In this document: one piece after another, positions 15,679-25,293 of the stretch
How positions within the stretch are numbered: position 1 is the stretch's first letter
Layout: the number at the start of each line of letters is the position of its first letter
DNA from: Streptomyces puniciscabiei
GTDB lineage: Bacteria; Actinomycetota; Actinomycetes; Streptomycetales; Streptomycetaceae
Direction of reading: 5' to 3'
DNA: 64,000 nt
Assembly (NCBI RefSeq): GCF_006715785.1
Contig: NZ_VFNX01000001.1
Location: 3,858,501-3,922,500 of the forward strand
Notes under the pieces: generated by a model
Seen by the model: only the letters and a program-made list of their open reading frames with translations
Database searches by the model: none
What the model was told of the DNA's origin: nothing
Made by a program: the position numbers and the translations under genes

Positions 15679-17184
15679 TCACTCCTCGCGCACCGGGAAC
15701 CGCCGCGGCGCCACCAGCAGCAGCACCAGGAAGGCCAGCGCCGCGGCGGCCGCCGCGCCGAGGTACACCGCGTGCACCGCGTCGGCGATCGCGCGCCGGG
15801 TCGCCTCCGGGGCCGTGCCGGCGTCCAACGCGCGCGTGACGGAGTCCAGATCGCCCGCCCCGCCCAGCCGCGCGGCCAGCACCCCGTTGGCGACGGCGCC
15901 GAACAGCGAGGCGCCCACGGTCTGCCCGGTCTGCCGGCAGAACAGCACGGACGCGGTCGTGGTGCCCCGCTCCGACCAGCCCACCGTCGACTGCACCCCG
16001 ACGATCAGCGGCAGCTGGAACAGCCCGAGCGCCGCGCCCAGCAGGAGCATCAGCAGCGTCGGCTGCCACCACGAGCCGGGGTAGGGCAGGAGGGGGAACG
16101 CGCACAGGATCAGCGCGGCCAGGCCGATGCCGAGCAGCGCGGTGTCCCGGAAGCCGATGCGGCGGTAGACGTGCTGGCTGAGCGCCGCCGACACCGGCCA
16201 GCTGAGCGTCCACACCGACAGCACGAAACCGGCGGCCACGGGCGCGAGTCCGAGCACCGACTGCGCGTACGTCGGCAGGAACACGCTCGGCGCCACCATC
16301 AGCAGCCCCAGCGCGCCGAGCGCCAGATTGACGGCCGCGATCGTCCGGCGCCGCCACACCCACCCCGGGATGATCGGCTGCGCCGCCCGCCGCTCCACCA
16401 CGACCACCACGGCCACCAGTGCCAGGCCCGTGCCGAACAGCGCCAGCGACGGCGCCGACAGCCACGGCCAGGCGACCCCGCCCTGTACCAGCGCGGTCAG
16501 CAGCACCCCGCCGCACGCGAACACCGCGAGCGCCCCGGCCCAGTCCACGCGCGCGTGGCCGCCGTCTTCCGCCTTCTCCCGCCCGGGCTCGTGCAGGTGA
16601 CGGACGATCAGCCACAGCGCGGCCGCGCCGATCGGCAGGTTGATCAGGAAGATCCAGCGCCAGTCGGCGTACGCGGCGAGCACCCCGCCGAGGCCCGGCC
16701 CCGCCACCGCCGACATCGCCCACACGGTGGACAGCTTGGACTGGATCTTCGGCCGCTCCGCCAGCGGATACAGATCGGCGGCCAGCGTCTGCACGGTGCC
16801 CTGCAACGCCCCGCCGCCCAGCCCCTGCACGACCCGGAACGCGATCAGCGCCGCCATGTTCCAGGCGCCCGCGCACAGCAGCGAGCCCAGCAGGAACACG
16901 GCCGCGCCCGTCACCAGCACCGGTTTGCGGCCGAAGGTGTCGGACAGCTTGCCGTAGACCGGCAGCGTGACGGTCACGGCCAGCAGATAGCCGGAGAAGA
17001 GCCAGGAGAAGACGGAGAACCCGCCGAGGTCGCCGACGATCTGCGGTACGGCCGTGGAGACGATGGTGGCGTCGAGCGCGGCCAGCGCCATCGCCAGCAT
17101 CAGCGCGGCGACGACCGCGCCTCGGCGCCGGGTGCCCTGCTCGTCGGCGGCGGCGTTGCGTATCGCGGGTGTGGTACTCCCCAC
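15679..17184 (-). CDS. MFS drug:H+ antiporter, DHA2 (EmrB/QacA, 14-TMS) family
   Basis: The 501-residue protein has around 14 hydrophobic helices. It carries the MFS motif A YGKLSDTFGRKPVLV, motif C-like GPGLGGVLAAY, and the DHA2 start AALDATIVSTAVPQIVGDLGG. Such carriers expel drugs or secondary metabolites using the proton gradient. I choose GTG 17184 (VGSTTPAIRN) because GGAGGG lies 9 nt upstream; the open frame runs to 17277 without family similarity. No TetR or MarR regulator is adjacent. Confidence 0.9.
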   Translation of the reverse strand: MGSTTPAIRNAAADEQGTRRRGAVVAALMLAMALAALDATIVSTAVPQIVGDLGGFSVFSWLFSGYLLAVTVTLPVYGKLSDTFGRKPVLVTGAAVFLLGSLLCAGAWNMAALIAFRVVQGLGGGALQGTVQTLAADLYPLAERPKIQSKLSTVWAMSAVAGPGLGGVLAAYADWRWIFLINLPIGAAALWLIVRHLHEPGREKAEDGGHARVDWAGALAVFACGGVLLTALVQGGVAWPWLSAPSLALFGTGLALVAVVVVVERRAAQPIIPGWVWRRRTIAAVNLALGALGLLMVAPSVFLPTYAQSVLGLAPVAAGFVLSVWTLSWPVSAALSQHVYRRIGFRDTALLGIGLAALILCAFPLLPYPGSWWQPTLLMLLLGAALGLFQLPLIVGVQSTVGWSERGTTTASVLFCRQTGQTVGASLFGAVANGVLAARLGGAGDLDSVTRALDAGTAPEATRRAIADAVHAVYLGAAAAAALAFLVLLLVAPRRFPVREE

Positions 17185-17594
17185 CGGACATCCCCTCCCC
17201 GTGCCCCTTGCACCTATCTCCGGTACGACAGCTTCCCATTGACCCTCACGCGACGGGAGGGTGGAGGCTTTGCGCACCGAAGGGTGGAGACGACCCCGAG
17301 GGGGTCTCCGCCCGGGGGTGGAGCACCCCTAGGGGTACCTCCGTACTACGGCTCGGGGAGGGTTCGTCCCCCCGGAGGACGAGAGGGGCGGGGCCCGGTC
17401 CTTAACCTGGCTTTACGCCGCTGGGGGGCGGCCGACCGCACCGGCGGGGTGGGGTTTTCCCCCGGGAAAGAGGGGGCTTCGCACCAGCGCGCGACGGCCC
17501 CGCCGGCCGCGAGACTCATCGACGTACCCAAGACCACGCCCTGGCACGCCGGGGCACCACTCACCGACTTGCCGACCGACATAGGAGACATACC
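17185..17594. other. 410-bp divergent intergenic region
   Basis: No coding sequence is evident. The segment 17285-17345 is rich in short GC inverted repeats (GAGACGACCCCGAGGGGGTCTC, and GGGGT/ACCCC runs). The AGGAGA ribosome binding site of the ABC ATPase gene lies at 17583-17588. Promoters for both flanking genes must be here, but I cannot assign them with confidence. Confidence 0.5.
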
Positions 17595-18383
17595 GTGACA
17601 TCGGCTGTGACCATTCCCAGGCACGGGGGCACTGGAGGGACTACGGCCGTTGCCGCGCGGGCGCGGCAGGTCGTGAAGGCGTACGGGTCCGGCGAGACCC
17701 GTGTCGTCGCCCTCGATCACGTCGACGTGGACATCGCGCGGGGCCAGTTCACCGCCATCATGGGCCCCTCGGGGTCCGGCAAGTCCACGCTCATGCACTG
17801 CCTCGCCGGCCTCGACACCGTCACCAGCGGCAAGATCTACCTGGACGAGACCGAGATCACCGGCCTGAAGGACAAGAAGCTCACCCAGCTGCGCCGGGAC
17901 CGGATCGGCTTCATCTTCCAGGCGTTCAACCTGCTGCCGACGCTGAACGCCATCGAGAACATCACCCTCCCCATGGACATCGCGGGCCGCAAGCCGGACA
18001 AGGCCTGGCTGGACCGCGTGGTGGAGACCGTCGGGCTCGCCGGACGCCTCAAGCACCGCCCGACCCAGCTCTCCGGCGGCCAGCAGCAGCGCGTCGCCGT
18101 GGCCCGCGCCCTCGCCGCCCGCCCGGAGATCATCTTCGGGGACGAGCCGACCGGAAACCTCGACTCGCGCGCTGGCGCCGAGGTCCTCGGCTTCCTGCGC
18201 CGCTCGGTGGACGAACTCGGCCAGACCATCGTGATGGTCACCCACGACCCCGTCGCCGCCTCCTACGCCGACCGCGTGCTCTACCTCGCCGACGGCCGGA
18301 TCGTCGACGAGATGTACCAGCCGACGGCCGATCAGGTCCTCGACCGCATGAAGGACTTCGACGCCCGGGGGCGTACGTCATGA
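17595..18383 (+). CDS. ABC transporter ATP-binding protein (MacB/LolD type)
   Basis: The 262-residue protein has Walker A GPSGSGKST, Q-loop FQAFNLLPTL, signature LSGGQQQRVAVARAL, Walker B IIFGDEPTGNLDS and H-loop VMVTHD. It energises the FtsX-like permease encoded by the next gene, overlapping by 4 bp (ATGA). This family usually performs mechanotransmission or export of peptides, lipids or antibiotics rather than bulk import. The start is GTG 17595, with AGGAGA upstream. It is closely similar along its length to the protein encoded at 51509-52279, so the two are paralogues. Confidence 0.95.
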   Translation: MTSAVTIPRHGGTGGTTAVAARARQVVKAYGSGETRVVALDHVDVDIARGQFTAIMGPSGSGKSTLMHCLAGLDTVTSGKIYLDETEITGLKDKKLTQLRRDRIGFIFQAFNLLPTLNAIENITLPMDIAGRKPDKAWLDRVVETVGLAGRLKHRPTQLSGGQQQRVAVARALAARPEIIFGDEPTGNLDSRAGAEVLGFLRRSVDELGQTIVMVTHDPVAASYADRVLYLADGRIVDEMYQPTADQVLDRMKDFDARGRTS

Positions 18384-20962
18384 CCGTCCTGAAGACCTCG
18401 CTGCGCAACTTCCTCGCGCACAAGGGCCGCATGGCGCTCTCCGCGATCGCGGTCCTGCTGTCGGTGGCCTTCGTGAGCGGGACCCTCGTCTTCACCGACA
18501 CCATGAACACCACCTTCGACAAGCTGTTCCAGGCCACGGCCTCGGACGTGACCGTCAGCGCACAGGGCTCCTCCGACACCGGTGAGACCACCTCCCGCAC
18601 CGGCAAGCCGCCGGTCATGCCGGCCTCCGTGGTCGGCCGGGTCCGGGGGGCGCAGGGCGTCGCGAAGGCCGAGGGCACGGTGTTCTCCACCTCGGTGACC
18701 GTCATCGACGCCAAGAAGGACAAGCTGTCGCCGAACAGCGGCGCGCCGACCATCGTCGGCAGCTGGAACGGCAACGACGCCCGCACCATGAAGATCACCA
18801 CCGGTACGGCGCCCAAGGGCCCGGACCAGGTCATGGTCGACGAGGACACCGCCGCCAAGCACCACCTGAAGCTCGGCGACGACATCGGCGTCATCTCGGT
18901 CGTGGGCACGCACCACGCGCGCGTGTCGGGCATCGCCGCCTTCAAGGTCACCAACCCCGGTGCGGCGATCTTCTACCTGGACACGAAGACCGCCCAGCAG
19001 ACCCTGGTCGGCAAGACCGGCGTCTATACCGACGTCAACGTCACCGCCGCGCAGGGCGTGACGAACGACCAGCTGAAGAAGAACGTCACGGCCGCCCTCG
19101 GCCACGGCTACAAGGTGCAGACCGCCAAGGAGGTCGCCGACGCCAACCAGAAGAGCGTCGAGAGCTTCCTGAACGTCATGAAGTACGCGATGCTCGGCTT
19201 CGCCGGGATCGCCTTCCTCGTCGGCATCTTCCTGATCATCAACACCTTCTCCATGCTGGTCGCCCAGCGCACCCGCGAGATCGGTCTGATGCGCGCCATC
19301 GGCTCCTCCCGCAAGCAGATCAACCGGTCCGTGCTGATCGAGGCGCTGCTGCTCGGCGTGATCGGCTCGGTGCTCGGCGTCGGCGCGGGCGTCGGCATCG
19401 CGGTCGGCCTGATGAAGCTCATGGGCAAGATGGGCATGCACCTGTCCACCGACGACCTGACCATCGCCTGGACGACTCCCACCGTCGGGCTGCTCCTCGG
19501 CGTCGTGGTCACCGTCCTGGCCGCCTACCTGCCCGCCCGGCGCGCCGGCAAGGTCTCCCCGATGGCCGCCCTGCGCGACGCCGGCGCCCCCGCCGACGCC
19601 AAGGCCGGTGCCGTCCGGGCCGTGATCGGCCTGATCCTCACCGCCGCCGGCGGCTTCAGCCTGTACGTCGCCGCCACCGCCGACAAGGCCAAGGCCGGCT
19701 CGGGCTGGCTGGGCCTGGGCGTGGTGGCCACGCTGATCGGCTTCGTCGTCATCGGCCCGCTGCTGGCCGCCGGACTGGTCCGCGTCCTCGGCGCGGTCAT
19801 GCTGCGGATCTTCGGTCCGGTGGGCCGGATGGCCGAGCGCAACGCGCTGCGCAACCCGCGCCGCACCGGCGCCACCGGCGCGGCCCTGATGATCGGCCTG
19901 GCCCTGGTGGCCTGCCTGTCGGTGGTGGGCTCCTCCATGGTGGCCTCGGCCACCGACCAGCTCGACAAGACCGTCGGCACCGACTTCATCATCCAGGCCG
20001 ACAACGGCCAGCGTGTCGTGCCGCAGGCGGTCCGGCTCATCAAGGACACCCCGGGGCTCGCGCGGGTCACCGAGTACCGGCCGACCCTGGCCGACTTCAC
20101 CACGCCCGACGGCCGGACCCTCAAGGACACGGACATCACCGCGGCCGACCCGACCTACGCGACCGACCTGCGCAAGAAGACCGTCGCCGGGAACCTCAAG
20201 GACGCCTACCTGCCCGACTCGATGTCCGTCCACGAGAAGTTCGCCAAGGCGCACGGCATCCACCTCGGCTCGAAGATCACCGTCGCGTTCAAGGAGGGCT
20301 CCACCGCCCACCTGACGGTCCGGGCGATCACCAGCAGCGACGACGTGATCGACCAGGGCGCCAAGTACACGTCGACCACCACGCTCGCCAAGTACGTGCC
20401 CGCCGCGAAGATGCCGCTCGACCAGCTGGTCTTCGCCAGCGCCGAGGACGGACAGCAGGCCGCCGCCTACAAGGCCCTGAAGTCGGCCCTGCACGACGAC
20501 TACCCGCAGCTCACCGTGCGCGACCAGACCGACTACAAGAAGGCCCTGAAGGACCAGATTGGCCAGCTGCTCAACATGATCTACGGCCTGCTGGCCCTCG
20601 CGATCATCGTCGCGGTCCTGGGCGTGGTGAACACCCTGGCCCTGTCGGTGGTCGAGCGGACCCGGGAGATCGGCCTCATGCGGGCCATCGGCCTCTCCCG
20701 CCGCCAGCTGCGCCGCATGATCCGCCTGGAGTCCGTGGTGATCGCCGTCTTCGGCGCCCTGCTCGGCCTCGGCCTGGGCATGGGCTGGGGCGCGACCGCC
20801 CAGAAGCTCCTCGCCCTGCAGGGTCTGAAGATCCTGGAGATCCCCTGGCCGACGATCACCGCCGTCTTCATCGGCTCGGCCTTCGTGGGCCTGTTCGCCG
20901 CGCTGATCCCGGCGTTCCGGGCGGCCCGGATGAACGTGCTGAACGCCATCGCGACGGACTAG
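18380..20962 (+). CDS. ABC transporter permease (FtsX/MacB, duplicated)
   Basis: The 860-residue permease contains two FtsX units. Each has the hydrophobic core followed by NTFSMLVAQRTREIGLMRAIG (near 295) or NTLALSVVERTREIGLMRAI (near 755), and each is preceded by a large extracytoplasmic domain. The N-terminal segment is RNFLAHKGRMALSAIAVLLS. No MacA-like adaptor or substrate-binding protein is encoded nearby. It is translationally coupled to the ATPase. The substrate is unknown; the paralogue is at 48981-51509. A strong terminator follows 43 bp after the stop. Confidence 0.93.
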   Translation: MTVLKTSLRNFLAHKGRMALSAIAVLLSVAFVSGTLVFTDTMNTTFDKLFQATASDVTVSAQGSSDTGETTSRTGKPPVMPASVVGRVRGAQGVAKAEGTVFSTSVTVIDAKKDKLSPNSGAPTIVGSWNGNDARTMKITTGTAPKGPDQVMVDEDTAAKHHLKLGDDIGVISVVGTHHARVSGIAAFKVTNPGAAIFYLDTKTAQQTLVGKTGVYTDVNVTAAQGVTNDQLKKNVTAALGHGYKVQTAKEVADANQKSVESFLNVMKYAMLGFAGIAFLVGIFLIINTFSMLVAQRTREIGLMRAIGSSRKQINRSVLIEALLLGVIGSVLGVGAGVGIAVGLMKLMGKMGMHLSTDDLTIAWTTPTVGLLLGVVVTVLAAYLPARRAGKVSPMAALRDAGAPADAKAGAVRAVIGLILTAAGGFSLYVAATADKAKAGSGWLGLGVVATLIGFVVIGPLLAAGLVRVLGAVMLRIFGPVGRMAERNALRNPRRTGATGAALMIGLALVACLSVVGSSMVASATDQLDKTVGTDFIIQADNGQRVVPQAVRLIKDTPGLARVTEYRPTLADFTTPDGRTLKDTDITAADPTYATDLRKKTVAGNLKDAYLPDSMSVHEKFAKAHGIHLGSKITVAFKEGSTAHLTVRAITSSDDVIDQGAKYTSTTTLAKYVPAAKMPLDQLVFASAEDGQQAAAYKALKSALHDDYPQLTVRDQTDYKKALKDQIGQLLNMIYGLLALAIIVAVLGVVNTLALSVVERTREIGLMRAIGLSRRQLRRMIRLESVVIAVFGALLGLGLGMGWGATAQKLLALQGLKILEIPWPTITAVFIGSAFVGLFAALIPAFRAARMNVLNAIATD

Positions 20963-21005
20963 CGCCCACAGGGCCGACAGCCACCGCATACGGGGGTTGC
21001 GGGGG

Positions 21006-21053
21006 AAAACCCGGTGCCGGGGAGTCGCCAGGACTTCCCGGCACCGGGGTTTT
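21006..21053 (+). terminator. strong bidirectional terminator after the ABC operon
   Basis: AAAACCCGGTGCCGGGGAGTC at 21006-21026 pairs with 21032-21053 with one bulge and one mismatch, around a 5-nt loop. The stem is flanked by A4 and T4, so it can work on both strands. Confidence 0.85.
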
Positions 21054-21276
21054 GCCGTCCACTTTTCAGCCGGCCGAGTCGGGTGGCGGGTGGGAGAAGG
21101 CCCAGGGTCCAGGGGGCGGAGCCCCCTGGTCGGCCCACTGCGGCACCGGGCAGCGAACGCCGGAGTTGTCCACAGCCTCCGACGCCACCCTCGACGGAGT
21201 CGTACGCTGGACACCCCCGGCTGCCACCCGCACCGGGCTGCTTGCGTTGCCCCACCACCGGACGGAAAGCCCCTCC

Positions 21277-24200
21277 ATGAGCCTGCACGGTCTGCTCGAC
21301 GCCGTCGTCAAGGACCCCGCCCTCGCGGAAGCGATCACGGCGGCCGCGGACGGCAACCGTATGCACATCGACCTCGTCGGCCCCCCGGCGGCCCGCCCCT
21401 TCACGGTCGCCGCCCTCGCCCGCGAGGCAGGCCGCCCGGTGCTCGCGGTCACGGCGACGGGCCGCGAGGCCGAGGACCTGGCGGCCGCCCTGCGCTCCCT
21501 GCTGCCCGCCGAGGGCGTCGTGGAGTACCCCTCCTGGGAGACCCTCCCGCACGAGCGGCTCAGCCCGCGCAGCGACACCGTCGGCCGTCGCCTCGCCGTC
21601 CTGCGGCGCCTGGCCCACCCCAGCCCGGACGACCCCGAGACCGGCCCGGTCTCCGTCGTCGTCGCGCCCGTGCGCTCCGTGCTGCAGCCGCAGGTCAAGG
21701 GCCTCGGCGACCTGGAGCCGGTGGCCCTGAGGACCGGGCAGACCGCCGACCTGAACGACGTGGTGGAAGCCCTCGCGGCCGCCGCCTACGCGCGCGTGGA
21801 GCTCGTCGAGAAGCGCGGCGAGTTCGCCGTGCGCGGCGGCATCCTGGACGTGTTCCCGCCCACCGAGGAACACCCGCTGCGCGTGGAGTTCTGGGGCGAC
21901 GACGTCGAGGAGATCCGCTACTTCAAGGTCGCCGACCAGCGCTCCCTCGAGGTCGCCGAGCACGGCCTGTGGGCGCCCCCGTGCCGCGAGCTGCTGCTGA
22001 CCGACGACGTCCGCGCACGCGCGCGTGCCCTCGCCGAGGAACACCCGGAGCTCGGCGAACTCCTGAACAAGATCGCCGAGGGCATCGCGGTCGAGGGCAT
22101 GGAGTCCCTCGCCCCCGTCCTGGTGGACGACATGGAGCTGCTCCTCGACGTCCTGCCCAAGGGCGCGATGGCCGTCGTCTGCGACCCGGAGCGGGTCCGC
22201 ACGCGCGCCGCCGACCTCGTGGCCACCTCCCAGGAGTTCCTGCAGGCGTCCTGGGCGGCCACCGCCGGCGGCGGCGAGGCCCCGATCGACGTCGGCGCCG
22301 CCTCCCTGTGGTCCATCGCCGACGTCCGCGACCGCGCCCGCGAGCTGGACATGATGTGGTGGTCCGTCTCGCCCTTCGCCGCCGACGAAGAGCTCGACGC
22401 CGACACCCTCAAGCTCGGCATGCACGCGCCCGAGACCTACCGCGGCGACACCGCGCGGGCCCTCGCCGACACCAAGGGCTGGCTCGCCGACGGCTGGCGC
22501 ACGGTCTTCGTCACCGAGGGCCACGGCCCGGCCGCCCGCACGGCGGAGGTGCTCGGCGGCGAGGGCATCGCCGCCCGACTCGACGCCGACCTCGGCGAAC
22601 TGAGCCCGTCGGTGGTGCACGTCTCCTGCGGCTCCATCGAGTACGGCTTCGTGGACCCGGCCCTGAAGCTCGCCGTGCTCACCGAGACCGACCTGTCCGG
22701 CCAGCGTGCCACCGGCCGCGAGGGCGCCCGCATGCCGGCCCGGCGCCGCAAGACCATCGACCCGCTCACCCTGGAGTCGGGCGACTACATCGTCCACGAA
22801 CAGCACGGCGTCGGCCGCTACATCGAGATGGTGCAGCGCACCGTGCAGGGCGCCACCCGCGAGTACCTGGTCGTCGAGTACGCGCCCGCCAAGCGCGGCC
22901 AGCCCGGCGACCGCCTCTACATCCCGACCGACCAGCTGGAGCAGATCACCAAGTACGTCGGCGGCGAGGCCCCCACCCTGCACCGCCTCGGCGGAGCCGA
23001 CTGGACGAAGACCAAGGCCCGCGCGAAGAAGGCCGTCAAGGAGATCGCCGCCGACCTGATCAAGCTCTACAGCGCGCGCATGGCCGCCCCCGGCCACACC
23101 TTCGGGGCCGACACGCCCTGGCAGCGCGAGCTGGAGGACGCCTTCCCCTACGCCGAGACCCCCGACCAGCTCACCACCATCGCCGAGGTCAAGGAGGACA
23201 TGGAGAAGTCCGTCCCCATGGACCGCCTGATCTGCGGCGACGTCGGCTATGGCAAGACCGAGATCGCGGTGCGGGCCGCCTTCAAGGCCGTACAGGACGG
23301 AAAGCAGGTCGCGGTCCTGGTGCCGACGACCCTGCTGGTGCAGCAGCACTTCGGGACGTTCTCCGAGCGGTACGCGCAGTTCCCGGTGAGCGTGAAGGCG
23401 CTGTCCCGGTTCCAGACCGACACCGAGGCCAAGGCCGTCCTGGAGGGACTGAAGGAAGGCTCGGTGGACGTCGTGATCGGCACCCACCGCCTGTTCTCCT
23501 CCGAGACGAAGTTCAAGGACCTGGGGCTGGTCATCGTCGACGAGGAACAGCGCTTCGGCGTCGAGCACAAGGAGCAGCTGAAGAAGCTCCGCGCCAACGT
23601 CGACGTGCTGACCATGTCCGCCACCCCGATCCCGCGCACCCTGGAGATGGCGGTCACCGGCATCCGTGAGATGTCCACGATCACCACACCCCCGGAGGAA
23701 CGCCACCCGGTGCTCACCTTCGTCGGGCCGTACGAGGAGAGGCAGATCGGCGCCGCCATCCGCCGCGAACTGCTGCGCGAGGGCCAGGTCTTCTACATCC
23801 ACAACCGTGTCGAGTCCATCGACCGCGCCGCGGCGAGGCTCCGCGAGATCGTCCCCGAGGCGCGCATCGCCACCGCCCACGGCCAGATGTCGGAGTCGGC
23901 GCTGGAGCAGGTCGTCGTCGACTTCTGGGAGAAGAAGTTCGACGTCCTCGTCTCGACCACGATCGTCGAGTCCGGCATCGACATCTCCAACGCCAACACC
24001 CTGATCGTGGAGCGCGGCGACACCTTCGGCCTGTCCCAGCTGCACCAGCTGCGCGGCCGCGTCGGCCGCGGCCGTGAGCGCGGTTACGCCTACTTCCTCT
24101 ACCCGCCGGAGAAGCCGCTGACGGAGACCGCGCACGAGCGTCTGGCCACCATCGCCCAGCACACCGAGATGGGTGCGGGCATGTACGTGGCGATGAAGGA

Positions 24201-24810
24201 CCTGGAGATCCGCGGCGCCGGAAACCTCCTCGGCGGCGAGCAGTCCGGCCACATCGCGGGCGTCGGCTTCGACCTGTACGTCCGCATGGTCGGCGAGGCC
24301 GTCGCCGACTACCGGCGTCAGCTGGAGACCGGCGAAATCGAGGAGGAGGCACCGCTCGAGGTCAAGATCGAGCTGCCCGTCGACGCGCACGTGCCGCACG
24401 ACTACGCGCCCGGCGAGCGCCTCCGCCTCCAGGCCTACCGCGCCATCGCCTCCGCCAACTCGGAGGAGGACATCAAGGCCGTCCGCGAGGAACTCACCGA
24501 CCGTTACGGCAAGGTGCCCGAGCCCGTGGAGAACCTGCTGCTGGTGGCCGGCCTCAGGATGCTCGCGCGCGCGTGCGGCGTCGGCGAGATCGTGCTCCAG
24601 GGCACCAACATCCGTTTCGCACCGGTGGAGTTGCGCGAGTCGCAGGAACTGCGGGTCAAGCGCCTCTATCCCGGTACGGTCATCAAGCCGTCCGTCCACC
24701 AGGTGCTGGTCCCGCGCCCGAAGACCGCGAAGGTCGGCGGCAAGCCGCTGGTCGGCCGCGAACTGCTGGGCTGGGTCGGCGAGTTCCTCGCCTCGATCCT
24801 GGGGTCGTAG
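21277..24810 (+). CDS. mfd: transcription-repair coupling factor
   Basis: Mfd is a DNA translocase that displaces stalled RNA polymerase and recruits UvrA for transcription-coupled repair. From ATG 21277 the protein is 1177 residues, the family size. Visible parts are the UvrB-like N-terminal region (VVEYPSWETLPHERLSPRSD), the RNA polymerase-interacting CarD-like domain (GDYIVHEQHGVGRYIEMV), Walker A ICGDVGYGKTE, the DEEQ box IVDEEQRFGVEHKE and TMSATPIPRTLEMA. The translocation motif (TTIVESGIDISNANTLIV ... LHQLRGRVGRG) and the TRCF C-terminal domain follow. The open frame extends upstream to 21052 but those residues are not Mfd. No oddity is seen. Confidence 0.97.
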   Translation: MSLHGLLDAVVKDPALAEAITAAADGNRMHIDLVGPPAARPFTVAALAREAGRPVLAVTATGREAEDLAAALRSLLPAEGVVEYPSWETLPHERLSPRSDTVGRRLAVLRRLAHPSPDDPETGPVSVVVAPVRSVLQPQVKGLGDLEPVALRTGQTADLNDVVEALAAAAYARVELVEKRGEFAVRGGILDVFPPTEEHPLRVEFWGDDVEEIRYFKVADQRSLEVAEHGLWAPPCRELLLTDDVRARARALAEEHPELGELLNKIAEGIAVEGMESLAPVLVDDMELLLDVLPKGAMAVVCDPERVRTRAADLVATSQEFLQASWAATAGGGEAPIDVGAASLWSIADVRDRARELDMMWWSVSPFAADEELDADTLKLGMHAPETYRGDTARALADTKGWLADGWRTVFVTEGHGPAARTAEVLGGEGIAARLDADLGELSPSVVHVSCGSIEYGFVDPALKLAVLTETDLSGQRATGREGARMPARRRKTIDPLTLESGDYIVHEQHGVGRYIEMVQRTVQGATREYLVVEYAPAKRGQPGDRLYIPTDQLEQITKYVGGEAPTLHRLGGADWTKTKARAKKAVKEIAADLIKLYSARMAAPGHTFGADTPWQRELEDAFPYAETPDQLTTIAEVKEDMEKSVPMDRLICGDVGYGKTEIAVRAAFKAVQDGKQVAVLVPTTLLVQQHFGTFSERYAQFPVSVKALSRFQTDTEAKAVLEGLKEGSVDVVIGTHRLFSSETKFKDLGLVIVDEEQRFGVEHKEQLKKLRANVDVLTMSATPIPRTLEMAVTGIREMSTITTPPEERHPVLTFVGPYEERQIGAAIRRELLREGQVFYIHNRVESIDRAAARLREIVPEARIATAHGQMSESALEQVVVDFWEKKFDVLVSTTIVESGIDISNANTLIVERGDTFGLSQLHQLRGRVGRGRERGYAYFLYPPEKPLTETAHERLATIAQHTEMGAGMYVAMKDLEIRGAGNLLGGEQSGHIAGVGFDLYVRMVGEAVADYRRQLETGEIEEEAPLEVKIELPVDAHVPHDYAPGERLRLQAYRAIASANSEEDIKAVREELTDRYGKVPEPVENLLLVAGLRMLARACGVGEIVLQGTNIRFAPVELRESQELRVKRLYPGTVIKPSVHQVLVPRPKTAKVGGKPLVGRELLGWVGEFLASILGS

Positions 24811-25293
24811 GAGTCGTAGGCGCCGGAGGAAAAGGCGGGGCAGGCGGATCGGCGAGCCGGCGCCCCTACGAACAGGCGGACCTGATCACGTCCGCACGCG
24901 CCACACGCCACACGCCACGCGCGGATCGCGGCCCGCGCCAAGGCGACCACGGCCGCGTACAGACCGCACCGCTCCGCGTGGCCCGTATGACGACCTCGGG
25001 GCCGGGGGCCGGGCGCTCTCATGCATGCTCTCGTTCATGCCGGGGGCGTCGGACCCTGACGCCGGCGTCAGGGGCAAGCTGCCCACGGCCGGATGTGAGC
25101 GGGCGCACACCCCCACCGGCCGTGCTCCCCGCGAACGGCACCGCCATGCCCCAACTCGATCGCCGGCTACCCGAAAAGGATGCTTTGGTCCTCATCGGCA
25201 GGGGCCCCGGCGGCAGTTACGGTAAGGGACGGAACGATTCCGCCCGCCTGCGAGGGGCGGACCAGGGCGAGTGACGAGTGAGGGGGACGCACC
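24811..25293. other. 483-bp intergenic region with palindrome
   Basis: I see no convincing gene; a 42-codon frame from ATG 25146 lacks a ribosome binding site. A GTAGG-CGCCGG stem (24816-24826 with 24857-24869) may terminate mfd. CCCTGACGCCGGCGTCAGGG at 25054-25073 is a perfect 20-bp palindrome of unknown role. A CGCCACA triplet repeat occurs near 24900. Confidence 0.5.

Noticed and set aside
20959..24699. 1246-codon open frame on the minus strand
   Set aside because: It is the antisense shadow of mfd; no family motifs and no ribosome binding site.
25146..25274. 42-codon frame starting MPQLDRRLPEKDA in the mfd-nuclease gap
   Set aside because: No ribosome binding site, no recognisable similarity and atypical composition.
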